Shown: in pieces, positions 1 to 8,215 of the stretch | How the letters are laid out: the number at the start of each line of letters is the position of its first letter | How positions within the stretch are numbered: the stretch's first letter is position 1 | Assembly (NCBI GenBank): GCA_900542115.1 | Contig: UQMC01000030.1 | Span: forward strand, 1 to 17,203 | Direction: 5' to 3' | Origin: an uncultured Oscillibacter sp. | Lineage (GTDB): Bacteria > Bacillota > Clostridia > Oscillospirales > Oscillospiraceae | DNA length: 17,203 nt | Notes under the pieces: model-generated | What the model saw: the letters and a program-made list of their open reading frames with translations, nothing else | Told to the model about the DNA's origin: nothing | Database searches by the model: none | Made by a program: the position numbers and the translations under genes

Positions 1-61
<61 letters not shown>

Positions 62-67
62 AGATTC

Positions 68-142
68 TGGAGCAGGTGACGGGAATCGAACCCGCATCCC
101 CAGCTTGGAAGGCTGGTGCCCTGACCATTGTGCTACACCTGC
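68..142 (-). tRNA. tRNA-Gly (anticodon TCC) with encoded CCA
   Basis: Read on the minus strand, acceptor arms GCAGGTG (142-136) and CACCTGC (78-72) pair perfectly. The anticodon stem CCAGC/GCTGG encloses loop CTTCCAA, so the anticodon is TCC, for GGA/GGG glycine codons. The T-loop is GGTTCGATTCC. The discriminator base is T (71), usual for bacterial tRNA-Gly, and CCA is encoded at 70-68. The gene is the first of a two-tRNA unit with Arg(TCT), behind the promoter at 174-202. Confidence 0.97.
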
Positions 143-173
143 ATAAGCCCTCCGTGGAAATGTCAGCTTGTAT

Positions 174-202
174 AGCTTAGCATATAAAGTCGGTTCTGTC
201 AA
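174..202 (-). promoter_or_regulatory. Candidate sigma-70-type promoter of the tRNA pair
   Basis: On the minus strand there is a perfect -35 TTGACA (202-197), a 17-base spacer ending in TGc (an extended -10 signature), and a weaker -10 TAAGCT (179-174). Predicted initiation is near 167, about 25 bases before the mature 5' end of tRNA-Gly. A perfect -35 with an extended -10 is in keeping with strongly expressed tRNA genes. The -10 itself matches the consensus at only three of six bases. Confidence 0.6.
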
Positions 203-221
203 GGCGTTTTTCCTGAAAAGT

Positions 222-839
222 TTACAGTTTTGCCATGGAGAGGAAAGCGTCGTATAAAAGCTGCCCATCTGCCGCACCGGGGAGGGACAGCCGTTCCGGG
301 TGCCACTGGACGCATAGAATGGGGAGCGTGCGGTGCCGCAGAGCCTCAACAGTACCGTCCGGCGCCCATTGCAACGCCTCCAGCCCGGCGCCGAAACGGT
401 CAATGGACTGGTGGTGGCTGCTGTTGACAACGCAGCGCTCCCCATACAGCCGCCGCAGCAGCGAGGGGGCAGCGGTGACGCTATGTAGCCGGTCACTGTC
501 GTGGACCGAGCTGTGGCCGGGAAGGTCCTGCACAAGCGTGCCGCCGAAAAATACGTTCACACTCTGCATTCCCCGGCAGACGCCCAGCACCGGTCGGTGG
601 GCGGAGGTGAACAGATTCAGCAGATCCATTTCCAGCGCGTCCCGCGCCGGGTCAAGGCCGCGGCAGGCAATATCGGTCTGTCCATAGAGCATTGGGGACA
701 GGTCGCCGCCGCCGGGAAGCAGCAGACAGCCGCAGTCCGCCGGATCATCGGTAAAGCAGGGCACTGCCCCGGCGCGGCGCACGGCTCGGGCGTAATTGCG
801 GTAAACGGCGGCGTCACCGGGAATATAAACACGCAGCAT
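222..839 (-). CDS. Class I glutamine-amidotransferase-like hydrolase (peptidase C26 / gamma-glutamyl-GABA hydrolase type)
   Basis: A 205-residue cytosolic protein. It carries the class I amidotransferase triad: nucleophile Cys88 in the elbow GVCRGMQ, and His180/Glu182 in QWHPE. LLLPGGGDLSP (about 39-49) and the RD..E element near 66-70 are typical of the PuuD-like peptidase C26 family, which cleaves gamma-glutamyl amides such as gamma-glutamyl-GABA. E. coli PuuD is about 254 residues, so this is a short member. No synthetase partner or putrescine-pathway genes are nearby, so the true substrate is unknown. The ATG is preceded by GGGGAGGG (853-846) at six bases. The gene is divergent from gluQ and points towards the tRNA genes, and I see no canonical terminator between them. 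Confidence 0.88.
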   Translation of the reverse strand: MLRVYIPGDAAVYRNYARAVRRAGAVPCFTDDPADCGCLLLPGGGDLSPMLYGQTDIACRGLDPARDALEMDLLNLFTSAHRPVLGVCRGMQSVNVFFGGTLVQDLPGHSSVHDSDRLHSVTAAPSLLRRLYGERCVVNSSHHQSIDRFGAGLEALQWAPDGTVEALRHRTLPILCVQWHPERLSLPGAADGQLLYDAFLSMAKL

Positions 840-868
840 GGCAGGCCCTCCCCTTAAAAAGCTGTTTT

Positions 869-898
869 ATTCTATGCGGCAGCGGCGGATTTTGACAG
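869..898 (-). promoter_or_regulatory. Candidate promoter of the amidotransferase-like gene
   Basis: On the minus strand, CTGTCA (898-893; 4 of 6 to TTGACA) lies 18 bases from TAGAAT (874-869; 5 of 6 to TATAAT). Predicted initiation is about 862, leaving a leader of roughly 20 bases that contains the GGGGAGGG ribosome-binding site. Position and orientation fit the divergent gene, but the -35 match is only moderate. Confidence 0.4.
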
Positions 899-916
899 GG
901 GAAGCTGTGGGAAGGC

Positions 917-945
917 TTGCCTTGCGGCATAGGAAGGAGTATAAT
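917..945 (+). promoter_or_regulatory. Candidate promoter of gluQ (possibly gluQ-trkA-trkH)
   Basis: TTGCCT (917-922; 4 of 6) and a perfect TATAAT (940-945) are separated by 17 bases. The predicted start is near 952, giving a leader of about 32 bases that contains the GGGAGGTGG ribosome-binding site. No comparable element was seen between gluQ and trkA, so it may drive all three genes. Confidence 0.6.
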
Positions 946-983
946 AACCTTGATTTTACCTGTGATATGGGAGGTGGAGCACT

Positions 984-1928
984 GTGGAGACCTTGGGGCG
1001 CTTTGCACCGTCTCCCAGCGGGCGGCTCCATCTGGGAAACCTGTTCTGCGCGCTGCTGGCGTGGCTGTCCGCACGGCAGAAGGGCGGAAAAATTTTGTTG
1101 CGGGTGGAGGACCTTGATACCGCCCGCTGTCCGCTGAAATACGGCGCACAGACGGAGCGGGACCTGCAATGGCTGGGGCTGGACTGGGACATCGGCCCCG
1201 GTAAGGAGAACGGTACCGGCCCATATTACCAAAGCCGCCGCACGGCGCTCTATCAGGCGGCGCTGGAGAAACTGGAGGACAGGGGACTGGTGTACCCCTG
1301 CTTTTGCACCCGGGCGGAGCTGCACGCAGCCTCGGCTCCCCACCGGGAAGACGGGCAGACAGTTTATGTCGGCACCTGCCGGTATTTAACAGCGGCGGAG
1401 ATCGCGGAGAAGCGCCGGACTCGTGCGCCCGCTCTGCGGCTGCGGGTGTCGGAGGAGGTCTGGGGCTTCACGGACGGACACATGGGCCGTTATGAGGAAA
1501 ATCTGGCCCGGGACTGCGGGGATTTTCTTCTGCGCCGGTCCGACGGAATGTTTGCCTATCAACTGGCAGTGGTGGTAGATGATGCCGCCATGGGCATCAC
1601 AGAGGTGGTGCGGGGGTCGGACCTGCAGGATTCCACACCCCGGCAGTTATATCTCTATCACCTGCTGGGCCTGACGCCGCCGCAGTTTTATCATTTCCCG
1701 CTGCTGCTGACAGCGGAGGGAAAGCGCCTTTCCAAGCGGGACGGTGCAGTGGGACTGGACAGCTTACAGGAACGGCTGTCCCCGGAGGAAATTTTGGGGA
1801 GGCTGGGGTATCTTGCGGGCATCAATCCCTCTGCCGCGCCGAAAACGGCGGAGGCGCTGCTGACGGACTTTGACTGGGAACGGGTTCCGAGGGCGGATAT
1901 CCGCATCCCGGAGGGACTTTTTGAATGA
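984..1928 (+). CDS. gluQ: Glutamyl-Q tRNA(Asp) synthetase
   Basis: A 314-residue paralogue of the glutamyl-tRNA synthetase catalytic core, without the anticodon-binding half. It is known to activate glutamate and attach it to the queuosine base in the anticodon of tRNA-Asp. The HIGH-type motif is RFAPSPSGRLHLGN (6-19) and the KMSKS-type motif is KRLSK (247-251). Cys106, Cys108, Tyr128 and Cys132 reproduce the C-x-C...Y-x3-C zinc site of E. coli YadB/GluQ, which separates it from true GltX. The start is GTG at 984, set by GGAGGTGG (970-977) six bases upstream. trkA follows after 30 bases. Function depends on queuosine made elsewhere in the genome. Confidence 0.9.
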   Translation: METLGRFAPSPSGRLHLGNLFCALLAWLSARQKGGKILLRVEDLDTARCPLKYGAQTERDLQWLGLDWDIGPGKENGTGPYYQSRRTALYQAALEKLEDRGLVYPCFCTRAELHAASAPHREDGQTVYVGTCRYLTAAEIAEKRRTRAPALRLRVSEEVWGFTDGHMGRYEENLARDCGDFLLRRSDGMFAYQLAVVVDDAAMGITEVVRGSDLQDSTPRQLYLYHLLGLTPPQFYHFPLLLTAEGKRLSKRDGAVGLDSLQERLSPEEILGRLGYLAGINPSAAPKTAEALLTDFDWERVPRADIRIPEGLFE

Positions 1929-1930
1929 AC

Positions 1931-1944
1931 GGCGGAAAGCCGCC
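1931..1944 (+). other. Small GC hairpin between gluQ and trkA
   Basis: GGCGG (1931-1935) and CCGCC (1940-1944) pair perfectly around AAAG. The hairpin starts two bases after the gluQ stop codon and ends just before the purine-rich trkA ribosome-binding site. No T-run follows, so it is not a standard terminator. It could protect a processed 3' end or tune trkA translation. Confidence 0.35.
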
Positions 1945-1958
1945 AAGGGGGAAAAGCA

Positions 1959-3326
1959 ATGCAGATCATCATTGTGGGCGCGGGCAAGGTTGGCAGCAGT
2001 CTGACTGCTCAGTTGATTCGGGAGCACCGGGTCACGGTTATCGATCAGGAGCCGAAGCTTATTGAAAATATCATCAACGTCTATGATGTGATGGGAATTT
2101 GCGGCAACGGAGCAAGCTACGAGGTGCAGAAGGAGGCGGAGGTAAATAAGGCGGACTTGCTGATCGCCACCACCTCCAGCGATGAGATCAACATTCTGGC
2201 CTGCCTTGTGGCGAAAAAGCTGGGCGTGGCCCACACCATCGCCAGAATCCGCAACCCGGAATATGAGACGCAGCTCCGCTTCATGCGGGGGGAGTTGGGC
2301 ATGACCATGTCCATCAACCCGGAAAAGGCGGCGGCTCACGAGATCGCCCGCGTACTACGGTTCCCGGCGGCTATGAAGCTGGAGTCCTTTTCCAAGGGGC
2401 GGCTGGAGCTGGTGGAGTACCGTTTGCAGGAGGGCTCTGCGCTGGATGGCGTCCAATTGCTGGATATTTACCGCAGCGCCCGGGCAAGGGTGCTGATATG
2501 TGCGGTGTCCCGGAAAGGGGAGACCACCATCCCCTCCGGTGATTTCCAACTAAAAAGCGGCGATAAAATCTATGTCACCGCCGCGCCGGATCAGCTCTCC
2601 GCTTTTTTCCAGTATTTGGGTGTGTTTCGCAAAAAGGCATCCAGCGTCATGATCGTGGGCGCCAGCAAAATGTGCTACTATCTTGCAAGCGAGCTTCTGC
2701 ACATGGGGATGAGCGTGAAGATTATCGACCAGAATGAGAGCCGCTGCGCCCAAATCAGCGAGCTGCTGCCCCGGGCGCTGGTCATTGTGGGTGACGGTAC
2801 GGACGGGGAGCTGCTGGCAGAGGAGGGCATTGACGATACCGATGCCTTTGTGGCCCTGACCGGCATTGACGAGGCCAATATCCTCATGGCCATGTGCGCA
2901 TCCCGGCAGAAGGCCGGGTGCAAGGTGGTGGCGAAGATCAACCGCCGCTCCCTGATGGAGCTGGTGAGCAGCGAGCGGATGATCGACAGCATAGTCTCCG
3001 TCCGAGATGTGACCACGGAGTTGATTGTGCAGTACGTCCGGGCCATGGAGAGCGCCTCCGGCGCCAAGATCAAAACGCTGCACCGGCTGGTGGAGGGGGC
3101 TATTGAGGCACTGGAATTTCATGTAGACAATGACGTTGCCTTTGTGGAAACGCCCCTGAAGGACCTGCGGCTGAAATCCGGCGTGCTCATTGCGGGCATT
3201 GTCCGGCGCAACGGCAGCATTGTCATACCCGGCGGCAGCGATGTGATTCGCAGCGGCGATGATGTCATTGTGGTGACGCAGGACGCCGCCCTTCAGGACA
3301 TTCACGATATTTTGCGGCAGGAGTAA
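1959..3326 (+). CDS. trkA: TrkA, NAD-binding regulatory subunit of Trk potassium uptake
   Basis: A 455-residue cytoplasmic protein with the tandem RCK layout of full-length TrkA: RCK-N (about 1-120), RCK-C (137-220), a second RCK-N (228-345) and a second RCK-C (365-453). The first Rossmann fold has GAGKVG (7-12) and an acidic residue at the end of strand two (VIDQ, Asp29), as expected for NAD(H) binding. The second fold reads GASKMC (234-239), a loss of the G-x-G-x-x-G pattern, while IIDQ (Asp257) is kept. TrkA gates the TrkH pore in response to nucleotide binding. The gene is followed by trkH after 11 bases, so the two are surely co-transcribed. The ribosome-binding site is AAGGGGG. Co-transcription with gluQ upstream is likely, since no promoter is visible in the 30-base gap. 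Confidence 0.95.
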   Translation: MQIIIVGAGKVGSSLTAQLIREHRVTVIDQEPKLIENIINVYDVMGICGNGASYEVQKEAEVNKADLLIATTSSDEINILACLVAKKLGVAHTIARIRNPEYETQLRFMRGELGMTMSINPEKAAAHEIARVLRFPAAMKLESFSKGRLELVEYRLQEGSALDGVQLLDIYRSARARVLICAVSRKGETTIPSGDFQLKSGDKIYVTAAPDQLSAFFQYLGVFRKKASSVMIVGASKMCYYLASELLHMGMSVKIIDQNESRCAQISELLPRALVIVGDGTDGELLAEEGIDDTDAFVALTGIDEANILMAMCASRQKAGCKVVAKINRRSLMELVSSERMIDSIVSVRDVTTELIVQYVRAMESASGAKIKTLHRLVEGAIEALEFHVDNDVAFVETPLKDLRLKSGVLIAGIVRRNGSIVIPGGSDVIRSGDDVIVVTQDAALQDIHDILRQE

Positions 3327-3337
3327 GAGGAGGCACT

Positions 3338-4807
3338 ATGAATATACGCATGATCGGCTTTGTGCTGGGACGAATCCTGCTGGTGGAGGCGGGACTTTTG
3401 ACCCTGCCGCTGGCCGTGGCGCTGCTGTACAGGGAACCGGCCATGCCGTGGCTGATCACCATGGCGGCGCTGGTAGTTTGCGGCGCACTTTTGAGCTTCC
3501 GAAAGCCGGAGCGCACCGCCCTTTACGCCAAGGACGGCTTTGCTGCCGTGGCGCTGGTGTGGCTGCTGATGTCCGCCTTTGGAGCGCTGCCCTTTGTGCT
3601 TTCGGGGGACATTCTCCATTACGTGGACGCCTTTTTTGAAACGGTCTCCGGCTTTACTACCACCGGAGCCAGTATCCTCCCGGCAGTGGAACCGCTGAGC
3701 CGGGGCAGCCTGTTCTGGCGCAGCTTTACGCACTGGGTTGGCGGCATGGGCGTACTGGTGTTCGTCATGGCGATTTTACCCATGAGCGACGGACATACCA
3801 TGCACATCCTCCGGGCGGAGATGCCGGGGCCTACGGCGGGCAAACTGGTGAGCCGCATGAGCGACACGGCAAAAATCCTCTACGGCATTTATTTTGTGAT
3901 GACAGCGGTTATGATTTTGCTGCTGGTGCTGGGGGGCATGGATTTGTTTGACGCCTGTATCCATGCCTTCGGCACCGCCGGTACCGGCGGCTTTTCCAGC
4001 CGGAACGCCAGCGTGGGGGCCTACAACAGCGCGTATATCGACATTGTCATCGGTATCGGGATGCTGGCCTTCGGCGTCAATTTTAATCTGTACTTTTTCC
4101 TGCTGGTGCGCCGCTTTCGGGAGGTGCTCCGCTCCGAGGAGCTGTGGGTGTATCTCGGCATCGTGGCGGCGTCCACAGCGGCCATTGCCGCCAACATCCT
4201 GTCGCTGTACGACTCTGTGGGAACGGCGCTGCGCCACACTTTCTTTCAGGTGTCCTCCGTTATCACCACAACCGGCTACGCCACGGTGGATTTCGGGCAG
4301 TGGCCCGTCTTTTCCAAAACAGTGCTGGTGCTGCTGATGTTTGTGGGCGGCTGCGCCGGTTCTACCGCCGGCGGATTGAAGGTCACGCGCATCGTCACCT
4401 TGGCAAAGGCCGCTGTAATGGATATGCGGAAGATGCTGCATCCCAATGCCGTGATCAATGTGCGGATGGAGGGCCGCGCCCTGCCGGAAAAACAGGTGCG
4501 GGGCGTGCAGGCGTATCTTTCCATCTACATACTGATTTTATGCGGCTCATGGCTGCTGCTGAGTCTGGCGGGCTTTGATGAGCTGACAACCTTTACCTCT
4601 GTTGTGACCTGCATCAATAATGTCGGCCCGGGACTGAACATGGTGGGCCCCACCGGGAATTTCAGTTTCTTTGCCCCGTGGGCCAAGCTGCTTTTGAGCT
4701 TTGATATGCTGGCGGGGCGGCTGGAGCTGTTCCCCATGCTGCTGCTGTTCGCCCCCTCCATCTGGCGCGGGAGCCACGTGCGGAGGTCCACCCTTGAGCA
4801 TTTATAA
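3338..4807 (+). CDS. trkH: TrkH-family potassium transporter, pore-forming subunit
   Basis: A 489-residue integral membrane protein of the Trk/Ktr/HKT superfamily, which carries potassium through four pseudo-repeats, each with a pore loop. All four filter segments are visible: GFTTTGA (105-111), GTAGTGGF (212-219), VITTTGY (308-314) and INNVGPG (426-432). The gating-loop segment GGCAGSTAGG (337-346) and the C-terminal RLELFP (461-466) are also characteristic. Length is as expected for TrkH. The start has an excellent GAGGAGG site. It forms an operon with trkA just upstream, and transcription ends at the hairpin overlapping its TAA codon. It could be labelled KtrB by some pipelines, but length and the full-size TrkA partner favour TrkH. 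Confidence 0.95.
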   Translation: MNIRMIGFVLGRILLVEAGLLTLPLAVALLYREPAMPWLITMAALVVCGALLSFRKPERTALYAKDGFAAVALVWLLMSAFGALPFVLSGDILHYVDAFFETVSGFTTTGASILPAVEPLSRGSLFWRSFTHWVGGMGVLVFVMAILPMSDGHTMHILRAEMPGPTAGKLVSRMSDTAKILYGIYFVMTAVMILLLVLGGMDLFDACIHAFGTAGTGGFSSRNASVGAYNSAYIDIVIGIGMLAFGVNFNLYFFLLVRRFREVLRSEELWVYLGIVAASTAAIAANILSLYDSVGTALRHTFFQVSSVITTTGYATVDFGQWPVFSKTVLVLLMFVGGCAGSTAGGLKVTRIVTLAKAAVMDMRKMLHPNAVINVRMEGRALPEKQVRGVQAYLSIYILILCGSWLLLSLAGFDELTTFTSVVTCINNVGPGLNMVGPTGNFSFFAPWAKLLLSFDMLAGRLELFPMLLLFAPSIWRGSHVRRSTLEHL

Positions 4808-4849
4808 AAAATACAGGACAGGGAAATTGCTCCCTGTCCTGTATTTTTT
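4806..4849. terminator. Bidirectional Rho-independent terminator between trkH and gdhA
   Basis: A 19-base-pair perfect inverted repeat: 4806-4824 pairs with 4831-4849 around loop AATTGC. The core ACAGGACAGGGA/TCCCTGTCCTGT is flanked by A6 on one side and T6 on the other, so it gives a U-tract in both directions. It sits between convergent genes and overlaps the last bases of the trkH stop codon. Confidence 0.95.
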
Positions 4850-4865
4850 GTGTGTGATGTTAAGC

Positions 4866-6272
<1,407 letters not shown>

Positions 6273-6336
6273 TCAGGGTCCGGCTGTATAGAGTATTTTT
6301 CACCGAAATCCGATTATTTTTCAAAAAATTCACAGC

Positions 6337-6376
6337 AAAAAAAAGCCCCTGCTGTCCGAGTGCGGACAACAGGGGC
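6337..6376 (-). terminator. Rho-independent terminator of the TIGR04255 gene
   Basis: On the minus strand, GCCCCTGTTGTCCG (6376-6363) pairs with CGGACAGCAGGGGC (6358-6345) around loop CACT. There is one U-G wobble, and eight T follow (6344-6337). It lies 16 bases past the stop codon of the upstream gene and isolates it from gdhA. Confidence 0.93.
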
Positions 6377-6392
6377 AAAAAGTGTGTGCGAA

Positions 6393-7172
6393 TCAAACGC
6401 GGCCCATGGCCTGACGCAGTGTGTCGGTCACAGCGCCCTCGAAAATGCGGGTGGAGTGACCATGCAGCGTTTCCAGAGCCGGGGCGGCCAGACCGCAGGG
6501 CGTATTGCCGCTCATGGAGAGGTCCATGTCCAGAATAAACTTCACCTCCGGGTCCTGCGGCGCGTTGGGTGTGTTGTTTTTAAGATGGGCGGTACCGGCG
6601 TGAATCTTGGCGGCGCTGCTGGAATCCAGCTTGAGCTGTACATCAAGACCCGCCACGGGGACGCGCTCCTCGTCCACATCCAGCTCCGCCAGAACACCCA
6701 GATACGGCGGGGTGAACAGCTCACGCCACGGCGTATCCTCCAGCCCCAGCGCGTTCCGGGAAACGATATTGAGATACCGCAGACCCACCCGCTGGAAATA
6801 GGCGGGCTTATAGAGCTGGATGAATGTTGCAAGGGGCTTGTCCAGCATCCGGGCAAACTCCTCCCAGCCGGGGTAGGACAACGTGGAGAGAGCGATGAAA
6901 TCCCGGGTGAGGTTCAGCTTCCAGCGCCCGTCCTGTGAGAGAAAATGGTAATTGGTCACCGGAGCCTGCGGCTCGGGCTTGCCGTTTACCACCCGGGGCG
7001 GCAGTTGGTCCTGTCGGCGGGCGTACTGGGGAAAGTCCTCCCGGACAGCCTCCTGAAAATCGGCAGGCTCCGTATTGTTGATGGTGAGAATCGTGGGGAA
7101 GCGAAGCTGGCAGATGACCTCATGGGCCAGCGGCTTTTCATAGTGTGTGCGGGGACGGTCGGAAAACAGCAT
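6393..7172 (-). CDS. TIGR04255-family protein of unknown function
   Basis: A 259-residue soluble protein with no signal peptide or membrane segment. It matches what I recall of the sporadically distributed TIGR04255 family: N-terminal YEKPLAHEVICQLRFP (11-26), central FQRVGLRYLNIV (126-137), the strand FILDMDL (212-218), and a C-terminal helix HGHSTRIFEGAVTDTLRQ (237-254). No catalytic or nucleic-acid-binding motif is visible, and the family's biochemical role is not known to me. In-frame GTG and TTG codons lie upstream at 7181 and 7178. The AAAAGGAG site covers the GTG and sits eight bases from the ATG at 7172, so that ATG is chosen. The gene is a single transcription unit with its own promoter and terminator. 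Family assignment is from memory of the motif pattern. Confidence 0.8.
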   Translation of the reverse strand: MLFSDRPRTHYEKPLAHEVICQLRFPTILTINNTEPADFQEAVREDFPQYARRQDQLPPRVVNGKPEPQAPVTNYHFLSQDGRWKLNLTRDFIALSTLSYPGWEEFARMLDKPLATFIQLYKPAYFQRVGLRYLNIVSRNALGLEDTPWRELFTPPYLGVLAELDVDEERVPVAGLDVQLKLDSSSAAKIHAGTAHLKNNTPNAPQDPEVKFILDMDLSMSGNTPCGLAAPALETLHGHSTRIFEGAVTDTLRQAMGRV

Positions 7173-7180
7173 AATCAACA

Positions 7181-7188
7181 CTCCTTTT
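7181..7188 (-). promoter_or_regulatory. Ribosome-binding site fixing the start of the TIGR04255 gene
   Basis: AAAAGGAG on the minus strand, eight bases from the ATG at 7172-7170. It overlaps an in-frame GTG (7181-7179), which therefore cannot be the start. Confidence 0.85.
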
Positions 7189-7213
7189 GCAGTGTCATAA
7201 ATGAGATGCTGTT

Positions 7214-7242
7214 ATTGTAATCCCTGCGGCGGAAAAAGTCAA
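7214..7242 (-). promoter_or_regulatory. Sigma-70-type promoter of the TIGR04255 gene
   Basis: On the minus strand, TTGACT (7242-7237; 5 of 6) and TACAAT (7219-7214; 5 of 6) are separated by exactly 17 bases. Predicted initiation near 7207 gives a leader of about 35 bases with the ribosome-binding site at its end. Confidence 0.75.
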
Positions 7243-7291
7243 TGTGAGGGGGGGACTGGAAGCCTCTGCCGCTGTTTCCAGCTTTTGAGGG

Positions 7292-7321
7292 TTGTTTCCT
7301 GCCCTTGCCGTTGGGTACAAT
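7292..7321 (+). promoter_or_regulatory. Candidate promoter of the stalk/SleB hydrolase gene
   Basis: TTGTTT (7292-7297; 3 of 6) and TACAAT (7316-7321; 5 of 6) are 18 bases apart. Immediately downstream is a short inverted repeat, GTTAC...GTAAC (about 7325-7340), around the predicted start site, which might be an operator. The -35 is weak. Confidence 0.4.
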
Positions 7322-7356
7322 AAGGTTACAAAATGGTAACAGAAAGGAAAAGAGAC

Positions 7357-8157
7357 ATGAAACAGAGAATTTTCCAACGTTTGCTGATGACAGCGGCCGT
7401 TGCCGGACTTCTGACTGTGGGTGCTCACGCCGCCCGCCGGAGCGTACCGGTGCAGGTGGATGCCGACACGCTGCCGGTGCGCGGCTATGTGGACAGCGGC
7501 GTGACCTATGTGCCGCTGCGGGCGCTGCTGAATGGGCTGGACGCCGGTTGGCGCGTGTGGTGGGACAGCAGCGCGGGACAGGCCGCGGCGGAAAGTGAAG
7601 ATGATACGCTCCGGGCAGACCCGGCAGCGGACACCCTCACCGTCAACAGCCGCACGTTCCATGGCCGGGTGACGGTGGAAAACGGCGTGACCTACGTGCC
7701 GCTGCGAGCGGTGTGCGAGGCGCTGGGGTGCACCGTGGAGTGGGATGCGTACTTAGGCGGCGCGGCGGTGACCTCCCCCGGCGCGGCCTGCAACGCCTCT
7801 GAGCTTTACTGGCTGGCCCACATTATCTACGCTGAAAGCGGAGCGGAGTCCATGACAGGGCAGATCGCCGTGGGAAATGTCATTTTGAACCGGGTGGCGA
7901 GTCCGCAATTCCCGGATACCGTGCAGGCCGTGATTTTTGACCGGAAGGACGCGGTCCAGTTTGAGCCGGTGGGAAACGGACGCATTTATCAATCACCCTC
8001 CGAGACTTCCGTGGAGGCGGCGCGGCAGGCGCTGGCGGGGGAAAACATCATCGGCGATGCTCTGTATTTCTACGCCCCGGCGCTGTCGCAGGGGGTGTGG
8101 ATCAACGCCAACTGCACCTATCAACAGACCATCGGCTGCCACCGGTTTTACCTCTGA
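7357..8157 (+). CDS. Secreted stalk-domain cell-wall hydrolase (SleB/CwlJ type)
   Basis: A 266-residue exported protein. A Sec signal peptide (1 to about 26, cleavage near AHA-A) is followed by two repeats ending GVTYVPLRA (49-57 and 110-118). These are the hallmark of the copper-amine-oxidase N-terminal 'stalk' domain common in clostridial envelope proteins. The C-terminal hydrolase_2 (SleB) domain spans about 148-266, with LAHIIYAESGAE (153-164), likely catalytic Glu160, GQIAVGNVILNRV (168-180), and ALYFYAP near 235. Family members cut peptidoglycan, in spore cortex or vegetative wall. An in-frame ATG at 7333 is less likely, because AAAGGA (7343-7348) sits eight bases before 7357 and the signal peptide begins there. 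The role, germination or growth, cannot be told from the sequence. Confidence 0.88.
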   Translation: MKQRIFQRLLMTAAVAGLLTVGAHAARRSVPVQVDADTLPVRGYVDSGVTYVPLRALLNGLDAGWRVWWDSSAGQAAAESEDDTLRADPAADTLTVNSRTFHGRVTVENGVTYVPLRAVCEALGCTVEWDAYLGGAAVTSPGAACNASELYWLAHIIYAESGAESMTGQIAVGNVILNRVASPQFPDTVQAVIFDRKDAVQFEPVGNGRIYQSPSETSVEAARQALAGENIIGDALYFYAPALSQGVWINANCTYQQTIGCHRFYL

Positions 8158-8167
8158 TTGAGCGGCA

Positions 8168-8203
8168 AAAAGCCTGCCTCTGCTGACGTAGAGGCAGGCT
8201 TTT
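8168..8203. terminator. Bidirectional terminator between the hydrolase gene and ade
   Basis: AAAAGCCTGCCTCT (8168-8181) and AGAGGCAGGCTTTT (8190-8203) pair perfectly over 14 bases around loop GCTGACGT. A-runs and T-runs at the two feet give short U-tracts on both strands. It lies between convergent stop codons. Confidence 0.9.
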
Positions 8204-8215
8204 CATATTCCGGCG

